Below, one piece after another: positions 13,556-27,800 of a DNA stretch of 64,000 nt (within the stretch, counting starts at the first letter, position 1; every line of letters starts with the position of its first letter). Origin of the DNA: Scatophagus argus (Eukaryota > Chordata > Actinopteri > Scatophagidae). Made by a program: the position numbers and the translations under genes. Location of the stretch: NCBI RefSeq assembly GCF_020382885.2, contig NC_058495.1:6875627-6939626 (forward strand), given 5' to 3'. Under the pieces are notes generated by a model. That model had not been told where the DNA came from. It was given only the letters and a program-made list of their open reading frames with translations, and ran no database searches.

Positions 13556-13636
13556 TATTCATTTTCTATACCACTTATCCATCAGGGTTGCGGGGTGGCT
13601 GGAGCCAAGCCCAGCTGACTATGGGTGAGAGGCAGG
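13556..13636 (+). repeat. Teleost ~350-bp repeat, truncated copy 2
   Basis: Only the first ~80 bp of the family remain: 'attttctataccacttatcc', 'cagggttgcgggg', 'ggctggagcc' and 'cccagctgactatgggtgag'. The 3' part is missing. Confidence 0.85.
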
Positions 13637-16600
13637 AATGTAACAATGTAGCATTGCACATTTTCACAATGTACAATAGTGCTTTTTCCATACACCTAAA
13701 GCCCATCCCGTTGGTCAAATTTGGTTTAATCTAACTTAATTCAGTGTGCTACATTTGAACATAATTGGACAATCAGCATCTATGTGCATGTTTGAATGAT
13801 TGTCAATAGCCTGTATATGGGTATGTGGCTATGAGCTTGTATTTTTGTTTGTACATGTGCATGTTCATGGTCATATTTGGGCATGCACTGTAGCTGTCAG
13901 CATCCAGTACACAAACAAGTCACTCCATGAACTCTAATTATAAACAAATGAAGTACATTCATTAGTCACAGAGTAAACAAAGGGAAGCAGGGAGGGAGAA
14001 AGGGAAAGGAGGAGACATGCGGACAAGCATTTGAAGGAGCCTAAAGCCAAAAACTAATCAAAACATCTGCTATCAAAGCTTAAATCTTCTGGTTTAGAGT
14101 ATAATTTCAGCCATAGAATGTACAGAAACTGATTATGATTGTTTCCCCAGTTTCCAAGCTAGTCTAACATGTTCATAACCAATAAACCATATCGGTCACC
14201 TTGGATACAGCAATTAAGCTATTTGTGAAAGACGTAGGAGTTTTTCTACATTGGTTTTGTAGCTTGCACAGGACTCAGCAGGCAGGGAAGACAACAAGAC
14301 AACTGTTTGTTTTTGTGCAATTTGTACCCCTGCAACTCCCTGTTGGAAACCTGGTTACTGTTCCAAAAAAAGGACTTTCAAAAAAGAAGTCATTAGTGCA
14401 AAAAGCTTAACTTCATCTTTGGAGAGAGGATATCAATAGAGGCTCAACGGCTATTACATAAATGAAAACCACTGAGTGTCTGCATTTATAAAACGATGCA
14501 TTTCCGCCTCTTCATTTTAACGGCTCTCTCTTTACTATACTATGGGTCAATGTGTGTGCTTACTATAATGCATACTAAATATAGCTATTGCATTTTCATA
14601 GCATGTCCAAGCCTACTCACAACACCTGAGGAATGAACAAGTATGGGTACTGTTGTAATTGAGTGGGCTCAATAAACTTTTCCAGGTTCAATTCAACATC
14701 CACCAAGTAACATCACTGCAAAGTTGAAAAAAAATCCAATAATGGTAAACGGACTGCTATTAATACCGTATAAATCTCTTAGCCAGCATCTCAGGCCGAA
14801 ACACATGGCCCTGGCAAAAACACATTCTTACAAACCAGAAAAAGTCATTATATTGTTCTCCTCAAAGTCACCAGAGTCATCCATAAAAACAGCAATTTTA
14901 CCTCGCACACTTCATCCAAACATCACAGGAGTCATGGTCAGTCACTCAAGGCTCGGTTAGGTTTAAGAACAAAGATGTTGGTTTGGGTAGGGAAACTATT
15001 GTAGTTTGTGTTAAAATAAGAACTTCATTAAGGTTCAGTGACCATCACCATCTCAATCTCCATAATACTTAAATGCAAAGATTTTTGGATACTTGGTGAA
15101 ACAAAACATGCTATCGTTCTTGTGAGTAATGTAATGTGTGCACCTTAATGGAAAACATTTTTATTTTCACATTATTCGGATCAGATCGGCTCAAGCTCTA
15201 CATCTGCCTGGATATCCATGTCAGGTTTGGGGGCTGATTCACAGTTGCTCGAAGGACTTTTAAACTTCTTGTCAACATTGCAAGATTTTACTGCAAACAA
15301 TGTAACTGTGTGGCGGAGATAGGGACTGATATGTGCAGCTGGGTATGTCAGCCAAGCTGTTACACCAGCTCAGCAGGCAACGACTGTGCTCTGAAGAGAT
15401 GCGTAGTGAGTATTCCCAGGGGACTAGGAACACTAATATGAATGATTGAAAGACATAAGAAAGAGGACAGAAGTGGAGAGTGGGAGGGTTAGTGGAGAAG
15501 AAACAGAAGTGGGAATAAAAAGAAGGATGGAGGGATGTAAAGGGAGGGGGGCTCAGAGGTACCAAGAGTAGGAAAAAGGGTAGAAAAAGAGGGATGTAAT
15601 CCATGATCCAGATGGAGGGAGGCTTGCTGTTGGGAGCAGCAGGGGATTGGGGCTCTCAGTTAATGTGACGGGCATGCTGGGTAAAAATAGCCCGGGGAAG
15701 CAGGGCAGGAGTCCTCTATGATGAATAATACACAGAGGAGGAGGAAGGAGGAATGGAGTGTGGAGAGGAGGGGGCACTACTTTGCTTAGATAATAATATA
15801 ACAAATTACAGGAATTTTGCTTTCTCATTACCCATTTTGTCTCTAAAATGACAATGACAAATTATTTCTTTTTACACTTGTTTATATTAAAAAAATGTCA
15901 ATATTTGAAGGTTGAGGATAAGTCAAAACATGCCATAACTCATGTGAGACCACAGAACAGAGAGTGTTATAAACCCATTTGGGTCTTACAGAAGTGAAGG
16001 GAGAAATGTGGGGCTTTTATCCCCTCTGTATCCACAGAGACACAGGGTTATGCAGTAAGCCCTCTCTTTTCTCTATGAAAAATTCACACAAGGGAGAAAT
16101 GCATTGTATAATACAGATCCCCACAGATCTGTCTAAGACACTTTTTACCGTGCATCAATACGGGTACATTTTGTTCTGTAAATTCAACAGGCAACGTCCT
16201 CATAAATTTCATTTTCTGCCAATGAAAAGCTCTCAGTGCCTCTGTGTACCTAACATTATCAGACGGTCATAACCCAGACAAGGATGTTCCAGACAAGGAA
16301 ACAGAAATCAAGAAAACATCAGCGTTTTGTGGACAGTCGGTTAGTTGTACAACACTGAACAAAAACACCATTTATTTTCCAGATACATGCAGAGACCATA
16401 GAGAAGGATACATTTATCACAGCACTATGTTTAATGTAGAGCCCTTGTGTTGTTTCACTCACCTCCTCTGTCAAACTCGGTTAAATTTCCTACAACCTTT
16501 CTTCATAGAATGAATGTGTCTGGTCACACTCCACTCACTTCTTCTCTTCAGTAGAAAATATCACTCTCGAAAAATGGGAAACCTAACCCATGTCAAATTC

Positions 16601-19217
16601 AACAATGACAGTGTGTTTCAACCAGAGTTCCTTATTGAATGCTAGCAGCAGCGGCGGCAGTGCATTGTTTGAGCTTTACTTGTGGAAAATTGATTGCCAC
16701 GAGCATTATGTTGCTGAATGACTTTGTTTACCCTGCTCAGTTTACAAAAATGATGGGGGAGATGTTGCAGCCACTCAGTTCTAAACTAATCACCCAGTTT
16801 CTCGATAACATAACAAAACAATGATGAATTTGTCTCAGTGAAAAGGTAGACAAGTCACGCTGTCCATTGTTTGACTGACAGTCTCACAGACTGACCATAA
16901 ATCTTTGTCAGTCGAACTCAGTGGGGCGGAGAGCTTTTGCAGCCATCATGTGTACATATCCATGTGGCATGTGGTAATCAAAATGTCTTTAATAAAACTG
17001 TTAAACAGGAACTGAATGTATGGGGGTCTCTGGAGTGAATGGGTCTCTGAATGCAGCACCTTGACTGAGATATGAAGATTTTGAAGAAGGACAGATTCCA
17101 TTTAGGAATTTTGACATCATATTCATCATACACGAATGCAAACAGGTTACAGGCAAAAAAAGAAAAAAATTATTGCGCCGACAGAGAAAACAAGGTACAA
17201 CACGGGGGCTGCGCTGAAGTGCTCCTCTGAAGAAACTTGTGAGTTTCACCTATTAAATGCATTAATCCTGCCTACTCTAGAGCGAAAAGGGGAAAAAATT
17301 AATTAACGTAAAACTTTGCTTTTTCTTTCAGTTTGAAAAATCACACAAGAAACAACAAAAATATCTAGCATTACCTATACTATCGTAGTGTTATAGCCTA
17401 CAGTGAGACAGAGTTTAGGTTTTAGAATCCGCATGCTTCCCTACAGCTCAATACAGCTAGCTAACCAGCTCTCTACCACAGAACACAGCATGCTGGGATT
17501 TGTCATTTACAGCTTCTCCACTGTGTCATCTAAGAAAATCACTGTGCTAAGTACATAGCTACCTATCTAATGTAAAATAACCTGCTGACCCCTATAGGTT
17601 ATTCAGAACAAGTTGTTTAATGAACTCCACAGCAATGTCATAATACAAAGTTATCAGCCGACCTTGCTCCCTCACTTACAGTTCGTCACAGCTTGGCTGC
17701 TTATTGTAGCTCTTTCAGTGGTTACATGGTTAAACAACATTGCACATAACAGGACAGTTTAGAAAATGCAACCATAACTCACAAAACACAGCGACATTTC
17801 ATAATTCACATTTCATTGGATCCAATAATTGGCCAGGGTGATAATCAGTCTATCCCTGTTCATAGATGCTTACTAATAATTCCTACATGCTAGAGTTCTT
17901 ATGAACCAGTAATGCACTGACTGAACCACAGAATTAGAACTTCATACTGTGGATTGAGCAGAAGCACTCTCCTCCAAAAAAGCTCCTCTAGGGATCCATA
18001 CTAATCTCACAGGAGACCTTTTCTAAACTCAAAACGGCAAATTTTGCTGAAAGGTAAGGAGCTTGATCATATTACTCTTCTTCCTTATTCCTAATTATTT
18101 CTGGAACAATTTGTGGGTCCTAGACTTCAAAGGCTTGGATACAATCTCTTCGTGTCTACAGTATGTAGATGTGTGTGCTAGTGTGTACATGTGTGTATGT
18201 GTGCGCACATGTGTCTGTGTGTGTTCATGAGTCCTGGTGTACAGTATACACGTGAGTATGCGTGTGAGGGGGAGGGAAAAGTGTATGGCGAAGGATGTTA
18301 AAGTGGTGAGGATATACATCCAAAGGCTAAAAATGGACTTAAAGTGCTTGCCATCATCTTTCCCTGGTGGAAGTGAAACCGACATTCAAATATTTAAATG
18401 ACAATGCTGGTGTGACATTGAACCCTTTTAGCAGATTTATCAAGTCAAGTAGAAAGAATGAAGGAAGCCAAAGTGAAAAGTTTAAACCAGTGAATGAAGG
18501 GGAAGAGAGAGAGATAGAAGAGTCCTGGCTTTGAAATTTAGAAAGCTATTTATTTGACGTTCTGTTTAGTGGAGCATGGCCTGCACAGAAAAACATCATT
18601 ACACAAATACATGAAGCTTGTTTATCAACTCACAAAGGCTACAAGATGCAGCTGCTTTTGTGGGCAGCCTGCACAGCGGGTGTAGTGTGTGGCTTCAAAG
18701 TACTTTATTTTTCAAAATGGGTGTTGTGACTTAACTAAACCTATACTGCATGCCCTAACCATGACATGTCTGTGTTCAATTTGATCTTCCAGTCTGCTTT
18801 GTGATCATTCACAGAAGCTTCTAGGGGATGGAGAACAGATGTTTGATAGTAAAATGGTAATCGAGTATGGTAAAGGAAAAGGCCAATGTTGGGCGTATTT
18901 TTTTCTCATTGTTAAAAAGCTCACAAGAAAACAAAAGAACAGGTCCAGTACCACAGACAGGGTACCAATGACTTTGTAACCCACTGACTCTATGGGACCT
19001 TTTTTCAAAATACGATATGTAATTTCTAAAACAGCTGGACATTTTCATTTTTAGCAATTACTACTGAAAGAGGAGAAAATGGCGCATCTGTGAGGAGATT
19101 TCAGCTGTGGAGTAATACACATTTGGTGCGCAACACATTGAGATGGTGACCATGTGGTGCATTTTGTATTTTGTCGTTGTATTACAAGAACAGAAATTAA
19201 CTGGTCATCAATATACA
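13637..19217. other. Non-coding DNA
   Basis: No exon is supportable. Around 14950-15010 the words 'ggtttaagaacaaagatgtt' and 'ggtttgggtaggg' resemble a teleost repeat also seen near 46017-46380. Positions 15400-15780 are a purine-rich block (GGAGGG-type) that generates spurious Leu/Pro-rich ORFs on the minus strand. A short TG/CA-rich tract lies at 18165-18270. Confidence 0.55.
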
Positions 19218-19312
19218 AGATACAAGACAGGTTTATTTGTCACACACACAATCACACACGGTACAATGTGCAGTGAAATTCTTTATGTCCCTGCTACCAA
19301 AAAATAGGTAAG
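19218..19312 (-). repeat. LINE-type 3' tail
   Basis: On the minus strand the sequence reads as a non-LTR element tail. It has 'aatttcactgcacattgtac', then TG-rich DNA, then 'gacaaataaacctgtcttgt' and a terminal 'atcttgtat'-type repeat. The contained AATAAA and simple 3' repeat are typical of L2/CR1-like elements in fish. The class is inferred from memory and the 5' part is lost. Confidence 0.55.
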
Positions 19313-20090
19313 TAAAAAATTTAAATATTGTAAAAAAGAACGCTTATAAAAAAAAAATAATAAAATTAAAAAAGTGAAAATGTGGGCAAACAAATATATG
19401 AAGAAATTTCACTGGAAGACACATTTTACTGCAAAACAGAGTTTCAGAAATCAGCATCCACAGCTCTGAGGGTTTGGATGATTCCAACATCTGGAATCAC
19501 TCTGGTGAATACATCCAATAACAACATGTAGCGATGGCACTCCTATCCATCTGTCCATTGTCTCAGAAAACAGCTTTTATTTTGCTCACACGCTAGCCTA
19601 GGTACACACACTTAACAATCATGTTCCAACACATCACGTAGTACATACAAGCAAACAAAAGAGACAAACTCATTTTCATTGTTTTCCTTAAAGTAAAGAA
19701 TGGGACGTGAGTGCAATTGTAATAAAGTAAATTCTATCCAACACTGAAATGAAGACCCAGAAGCTCCTCTTCTTTTCTTGTAGCAAAATCAATGGGCATG
19801 CTTCACTCTACCTCACATTGTCTCAGAATGCCCCCTCGGGCTAAAAAGCAGTCATCAGACTAAACACTAAATGGAAAGTAGCCATATATCCAAATGCTCA
19901 CTCATTTAATTTATAATCCCAAGGTTTTGTATGACACAGAAATTGTATAACAGTTCTGTTCTTGGTTTTGATTCATATAAAGGTGTGACCTTGAACCCTG
20001 CACCTTTAAAAAAGCCATGCAAAAAGAAAAACATGCATTTTCATGAAGCCAACAATGTGTGCTACCTGAACTAGCACAAAACATGCTCTA
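19313..20090. other. Non-coding AT-rich DNA
   Basis: A-rich sequence (19310-19390) is followed by unique-looking non-coding DNA. No splice-bounded frame or RNA gene was recognised. Confidence 0.5.
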
Positions 20091-20149
20091 TTTACATCTG
20101 CCAATCCCACATTGTATGTGGCAGCACAAACATCTGTCGGGATGAAGAG

Positions 20150-20400
20150 AACCGTCGGTTAATCTGGCACTCGGTAAGAGATTTTAACACCAGTGGCTCG
20201 GGTGCCAGCCGCCATGTTCCGAACAAGGGATTGCGAGCGCGGTGTGGAGCAAGCAGAGGAGTAGCTGATTGTAGCGTCATATTAGCTGACCCCAGATGTG
20301 TACTGAACATCAAATCCTCTGCAGTAATTCCACTTGCTGCTCCAAATACCAATCGAGGGCTGGTTGCCATGGCAACGGCACTCCTGTCCAATATAGCAAG
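20150..20400. promoter_or_regulatory. Candidate enhancer or alternative promoter with X-box
   Basis: This patch is richer in CpG than its surroundings. It contains a YY1-like word 'gccgccatgtt' (about 20210), a perfect palindromic RFX X-box 'gttgccatggcaac' (20363-20376) and a CCAAT word 'gtccaat' (about 20388). Clustering of these three motifs is typical of housekeeping or ciliary promoters and enhancers. No exon could be attached to it. The minus-strand ORF at 20092-20391 shows no domain I recognise. Motifs are observed; regulatory function is inference. Confidence 0.4.
20363..20376. promoter_or_regulatory. Perfect RFX X-box (14-bp palindrome)
   Basis: The 14-mer gttgccatggcaac is a full inverted-repeat match to the RFX-family X-box (two RGYAAC half-sites, 2-bp spacer). 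RFX1-4 dimers bind such sites in promoters of ciliary and some neuronal genes. Occupancy is not known. Confidence 0.6.
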
Positions 20401-21824
20401 CAGCGGGTCTGCCAGTCTCTCTTTTTCCCTATTTCCTTCTCTTTTTCCCTGCTTTTCACTCTCTCATCTTCCTTGCTGCCTTATCTTTGTGTCACATGTG
20501 TAAATACCACAGCATGGATTTACTGCAATGTTTGCTTTTTTTTCTGTTTTTCAGGCTGTGGTATGACTGGCCCAATGCTGAAAGCCCACATTCGTGGACC
20601 ATGCCTTTAATGTACTTGTAAGTAGAGGCTGCGGGATTTTTTTCAGATGCCAGTGAGTCCTTCTGGCTCTGATCATGTTTGATGTGATCCGACAAGATGA
20701 AACATCAGCATTTGACTTTCAATCCCAATTTGCAAGGCTAGATTTGCAAGTAATCGGATATTTATTGACAGTCCTTTACACAGACTATGATCCGCTTTTC
20801 GTCTGGGGAGCAAAGTGGGATCAGCTGCACTTGCACTTTTGATACAAAAAGGTTACGGATAATTCAGAAAGTGTATGTGGACCATTGACCAAAAAAGCTC
20901 TAACTGCATTATGTGTTTTCACAAAATGAAATGGGATGTTAGTGGCTTCTGTGTACTTGCACTGATGACGCTGCACAGTGTAATCATTCTTGTATCCACA
21001 CTTGTCCTGTTCAATGATCATCCTGTTTTGTAACTTACCAAATGGTACCAACATATTTGCACTGGTGCCTTCTTGAGTCAGTCCATCATATTTCACTGCC
21101 CAGTCCCAGATTCACCAGACTGCCCTCTTCCACTTGGCTGCTTGGCCTCTCATGTGCCAGGCTGTGGTGCCCACTGCCAGAGCTTTGCCCTCTTCCAGTC
21201 CACTGCTCCTCCTCCACCTTACGCAACCTTTAGCAGACACGTTCCTCTCACCTTGCCTTCCTGACAGTCGAGCCCCTAGCAGTCTACACTAAAACAGTCT
21301 GATACAGCAAAATGGAGATGGGAGAAGCAGATGTTAGCCTGTGTTGGTTGCAAGATGTAACACGCTTCAGAGCTACTTCAACTCTCAACTCAACAACTCT
21401 ACCCTGTTTTAGGTTACTTTTAGCTGATTTACAGCCAGGCCCATTGCATTTTTCCCTGATTATACAGTGTGACTACAAAAGATTTGCGATTAGCTGCTAA
21501 GTACTTGATGTTCACATGTGCACAAATAAGAATACTTTAAAAAGACACACATAACAGTTTCTAAATCTCCACACAGAACACCTGCCTGTAAATGCTTCTG
21601 TCCTACACACTCAGTACGAGTGTCAGTCATATGCGTGTGCATCATGAGGTGAGAAATAGTAGAATGTGCAACATTATCAACTGAGGATCAAGGATTAACA
21701 CCTCTATGTTGATTTTTTTTCAAAGCCAATGTTACATTTTGGCACATAAAAAGTCATGCTGCAGGAGCTGCTAACCATGCCCACAGACTACAGTCAGTTG
21801 GCTTGTGTTCATATGTATATATCA

Positions 21825-21857
<33 letters not shown>

Positions 21858-24800
21858 TTCTAGAAGGCTCAAGACTGAAGGCTTCTGAATAATGTGCTAT
21901 TTTGGAGCATGCATATCAAAACCAGGTATAATTCTTAACCATCACCATTTTTGAGATAGCATGATTCTGTATAGCAGGAACTTTATTATAGAACACAGTG
22001 CTGTGTTTATCATTCAAAGACAATATGAAAGTTGTGGTTTCACGTGAAAGGTTTCACAAGAATAACATTTAACAACACTTTTCACACTATGCGAAGCTGC
22101 ACGCTGCGTTGACTGAACATCAGCCCGAGGTCATGCTTAAACACAACAACACTGGACAGATGTTTCAAAGCTCTTGCTTAGATCACCCAGGCCACTGGGA
22201 ATATCTGGCCAAGAAAACACAGCCATGTCTTAATCTGCTTTCACAGCTAAGCATATTTAGCCAACAGGATTACAAGCATGACCATCACAGCGTGCACGTG
22301 TCAGCGCAGAATATCAAATCAATGTTTGGTGAATGCATAAGCCTCTTACAGATCCACAAGGGAAAAGCACAAACCAAATTATTTTGAGGTGTGAGAGCTG
22401 GTGTCCGAGTGAGATGAATGCACTTTCAGAGATTTTTAACAGCTCACTAATTAGTGCTACTAATTATTCTTTCATTAATTAACTTGAGTTTGTTCAGGGG
22501 TTATAAACACAACCTCAGGAGAAGGTAGTGGATGGTCTGAGGCATGAAATATACTGTACTGTATGTAGCACAACTGTTTCAGTAGTATGCAAGTTTTCAT
22601 TGCAAATGCAGTATTCTTAAAGAATAGCTGAGGGCACAATATTTTAAACTGTAAGCACACAAGAAAAGATACTGTACCTAAGGATTGAAAAAAATATGCT
22701 GTCTTTCTATGTTAACGAGATAAAAAAAATCATTTTGGGTATAAATAAAAATAAATAAAACATTATCTTGAACATTGCAAACTGTCAATAAATGAGAAAA
22801 AGAAAAATAAATCTAGTTTAATGTTCCACAGCAGTAGGATGACATTACTACACTGGATCTTCACAGCCAGATCTAAATATCTCTCATATGTTCTTAAGGT
22901 GCAGCTCTCAGAGTGTGACGTCGGAGCCGGGATCCTACACACAGGATGAGAGTAGGCTAGCTTGTGTACTGCTGCTCTATGACTGAGCCAGATACCACAG
23001 TAGTGAGATGAATCACTCTGTAATGCTCCCACATCTCATTCGCTGCCAAGGAGAAACAAAATCAGGCAAGCAAAAGTCAGAGGGAAAAGGAACTCCGATG
23101 AATCCTGTAAAGCCATCGGACGCAAATGTAGCCCTCTAGAAATCAGGCTTCCGTTGTGCGTTTTAAACAGGAAGGTAACACTGCTCATCAGATCTCTTGT
23201 TCACATGCATAACTCAACTCAGTCCCACCTGGAGCACGGAAACCTTCCTCTGTAAAAAGAAAAATGAACATCTATTTTAAATGGTTTCCTTGACTACACG
23301 GCATCCTTGGCATATCCATTAATAGCACACTGTGACGTTGATGCTGGTTCCCTTCCCTGCATAATGGGTGAAAAAAAGCAGAGAGAAGGAAAATGCGAAC
23401 TTCTCGATGCAGTTTTTTTTCCTCTGCAAAAAGCCTCTCACAGGAACAAGAAAACAAAATGTTTCACCACTACAAAGACTCAACTGTCCAGTCCAAGCAC
23501 AGGGACATGTAGGAGATTAGGGCTGACAATACCTGTAATCTAGAAGAAAGAACAGTTTTGTGTTGAGCTTGTTGAGGCTTTTCGGAGCAAACCATCAATG
23601 GCGACAGAGCTCCTGTGGCAGCATCCATGGTACTGGTGTGTGCAGGGTCGGCATGCCTCAGGGAGCTTAATACCTCGTATGAGGAGGAGTAAGTGGCTTT
23701 CTTTTCAGTGTGGTAGGAAAAGTGCTAAACACTCAACTAACTCAGCAAAAAGCAGTTTGGGGTTTGGTTTAATTAAATTACAGGTGTATACAAACAGCCT
23801 GGACAATTGCACCAGGTCAACCTAAGTCTAATGTTGAAGGACAAGCCTCCATGTACTTGAACGCCTCGTCACCACTTTCCCACATAAAGGGAGAAAGAAA
23901 GCAATTTTCCACTGATGCACACCTACACAGGCAATGAACAGTCTCACTATAAAGAGTGAGGGATATGGAGAAACAGAGAAGAAATGCAATAAAATCAGAG
24001 AGGAGTGGATGGTTAAATAAACAGTTAAATAAGAAATAATGGCTTCATTAGAGGTTTACGATGCAAGTAAGGCAAACAAATAAGCAGATATAGCCTTAAT
24101 TCACGCAAGATGATATCTGTGTGTATTTTTCTGCCTTCTGTCATAAGGGCAGGTTAACGAGAGAGGCACTGTTTTGTGCGATTCTAGACTTACGAGCCTT
24201 CAAAGACCATTAGGACGCAATGGGAGATTTGCAGGCAGCTACGCGACATTGCCTATCTATTACAGCAGCTTCCTTCGCTGGAGACAAAATCAATTTCAAT
24301 TAAAACCAACCCTGGCAAAGACAGGCTCCCACTTCTGGGATGAGAGACGGGTGGAGATAGTGAATGACAGCTTCAACATAAGCTGCTGACAAGCACGAGG
24401 AGCATGTATTAATTTGACCCAGAAGTTAGCGGCAGATGAGCACTTGAACGAGCCTGATGTGGTAAAAGCTTATACGATCCATTGATCAAAGCTTACATAA
24501 TCCATTTCCTCATGGGTGACCTTTTGAGTTGTGTCTTGAATTCATTTATTTTTTTAATCACATCATTTTTCATTGCTTCGACTCAAGTCAGGAAAAGCAC
24601 ACAAAATCCATACAGGTAATAAGAGGAGCAAGATAGAGCTACAGTATGTTTTTGTGACGTGAAATTTAGTCAGCCGGGGGCTACGCTTCCCAAACAACAT
24701 TAAGGAAAAGTCATATACCTTACAAACAACAGATATATGTACAACACTGGTCTAACCCTTACCAAACATGTCAATTTGTCAAAAATCACTACTACTGTCA

Positions 24801-27800
24801 AGAAATAAACTTACCAAGAAACTCTGTGTTTGTGTATAGTTATCGTTGTATCAGACTCACCTCTGATATGCTCACTATGATCTCCAATTACATGTGTACT
24901 TTAAGCAGTCCTCTTCCTGGAAAGAAGAAAATGTCAGCATGTCCAGTGCTGGCCAAAAAGTATGCCAGCACATGCCTCGTTACTCATTTAAGAAGGTGAT
25001 GAGTGCGCTAACACTAAAGCAGGTGTAAGCAGTTAACGCTACTTCATAACTCTTAAGTGGGGCCCTAATTTCCCCTGATTGAAGGGAAGACTAAAACCGT
25101 GAGCTGCTTTACTTATGAGGACACGTGCTGTTGACATGCGTTGTTAAAAATACCAAACTTATATGCGCTTACTTGCAATCATACTTCTTCAACGCCTTTG
25201 CTGTAGCATTGCAGCATTTCTTGGTGTGTTACTGCCACCTGTAGATCAGTAGAACAGAGTGACCCTCGTAAGCCTGCATGTACATCTTTGTTCACATGTA
25301 GGAGACAAACAGAACTGGGACCCACTTATACAAACTGCTCTGTAGCACTGCTAGAGGACAAAAATTCCACAGAGTAGCTTTAAATGAATGCAGTGTTTCC
25401 CTGTAATCCTCTGTATTCCAACACTTCTCATTATATCTTTAATGATCTCTGATGTTGTGCATTGTGCTTCATCAAAGCACCTCTCACTCCCAGTCAATTT
25501 TTTATTTATGTTCATGTTATTTATGGTCTAGTCTGTTAGTTTTCCTCTCAAAGTGCGCTAGATTAATGCATATCGCTTTAGAATTTCTGCAGTCCACCCA
25601 CTATAGTCTCACGAAATGCTGTGGGAAACACCAGAAACTCTTAAATGACAAAAAGACAAACACAGCTTCACTCTGTAACCTTGGATTACTGTTAGATCAC
25701 AAAGACAAGTGATGTCATATTTTACTTTTAGATTTTAGTCACTGAATTTTAAACTTCAACAGGACAGGATGTCTGAATAATTTACAAGAAGAAAGAGGAC
25801 AACAGCACTTAGTGTACAACAGCACAATTCTACTTTGTCAAGTAGAATAGTGAATAACAACTCCAGGTTATTGGATGCTACTTGGCCTCAATTTGATTGT
25901 CTTTCAGTCAGCACACATAACATGTCACATATGTCATCTGACATAAGTGGGTAATCCGTGCAAACTGTGACAGGCCATGATATGGTCTTCCAGGAAGACA
26001 AACCCTGACCTTTAATGGTCGTGGGTGGCCATGTTGTCAAGCTCTTCTGTCAAGTGTACAGGAATCCCCACAATCCCCTCCCACTCACTCACTCACTCAC
26101 ACCCACACACACACACACACACACACACGTGAGCAGATACGGACACACATACAGAAGACTCGCTGCACACACAGGCATTCGCATGCATACATATATAGAC
26201 CATACTATTGTTCACTGATGCAAATACACACACGCGTAGACAACCAACCCCCAATCATGCAATCCCTCTCATTAATAAACTATGCCTGTGCCTGGATAGG
26301 AGTTCAAGCATGAAAGACAAAAGCATTACGTAACACATGCATGGAATTCTAAATCACAGGCTCAGCTTTGGGTTTTCACAAGTGGGAGTGTTAATTCAGA
26401 TTATGATGAGGGATGTTTCACACCAGGTTTGCCTCATCCACTCCTGCATGTCTTTGTGGCAGCAGTGGGCTAATGTGCTGCTAACAGCATTAAAAAGGAG
26501 ATAAACAAACTGACTCTTGACTAGACTTTTAGAATAGATTATGTGTGCTTTTCTTGTCTGTTTTTAAAGGATAATGATGGCAATATTTAAAAAAATAAAT
26601 AAATAATGAAATGATTCTACAGTCGAGAACTGCTTGTGAAGCTGAAGCCGAATATAGCTTATTCCTCTGTGTAATAGATCCCCACTGTTGTCCAAAATCT
26701 ATTAAAAGCACATCAGTGGGTCACACTGTTGCACTGGGTGACAAGTTCCTTCATTATGATGAACACAGCCACTGTAGTTTATTTTGAGTTGATCCTACAT
26801 ACACCATCTTGCTGCTGTAAATACTTGCTAGAGCACCAACTGTGTATTATCCCACAGCTAAAAATAACCCCCAACAAATACACTATTCACTCCTGTTTGA
26901 CTATAAACAAACAGGAGGGAATAATAGAGAATAGAGAATACATTCTCTACCTGTTTATGAAGATAACTTCAAATTGGTGACCTGTTTTTGTTCTCTTTAT
27001 CAGGAACCAATGGACTGAGTGCAACCAGCAAGGAACTGGAAAGAAGAAAGCACTCAGAGATGGAGATGGATGGATATTTATACTTTTTCCTATGTGGTTT
27101 GTGAAGACTTTAAGACTAAGAAAAACAGGAAAAGCTTACACTAAAATTGCATCAGTGAACTTAACCATACTGCAGCGTATTCAATCACTAATACTTTCTA
27201 TACGTTGTAAGGTATCGTATCATATGTCTCTAATATAATGTACATTCAGTGATTGTCTTGATTTCCCCATGTTAAAACCCTGGTTGTATCCTTACCAATA
27301 CCTTCATAAATTTTTTTTTTTTTTTCTTGCATTTCGTCATTGTCATCATCATTATTTAAAAGACGTCACTGAAGTCTATGTATCTGATGTTGCAAATGGA
27401 AATGAAGAAGGAGTCTACTTGGTTATGGTAGTTTGTAGCACAATATTCAGAGCTTCAGTGGCACAACCATTTTTGGAAAAAACTGTTCATCTCTAGTATC
27501 CTTTGTTCATATCATTTAACTCCAATTCTTATTATTATAAAACACAAGCCACAACCCTGGCTTGCTTATCTTCTAACCTAATATGGTTAATTTCTAGTTC
27601 CAAGAACTGAAACCTCAAAACAGTAAAAATCTTGCTTCCAGTTTTGACCTTCTAAAAAAAAAAAAAAAAAAAAAAAACTTCTTCCCTAAATGGCTTATGG
27701 TTATCACTGACGTGGTGATACAACTGTTTTCCTTTCAAAATAACTTAAAAAGAAAGGTTCTCTCAAAGATTAGGGGTTTAACTTTATCTTCTGGTAAGCT

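Noticed and set aside
15272..15828. 110- and 91-codon minus-strand ORFs
   Set aside because: The same cause: a GGAGGG-type purine-rich tract produces Pro/Leu/Ser-rich frames.
20092..20391. 99-codon minus-strand ORF starting MDRSAVAMATS
   Set aside because: No recognised domain and no splice context. It is explained by CpG-richer composition; kept only as part of a regulatory candidate.
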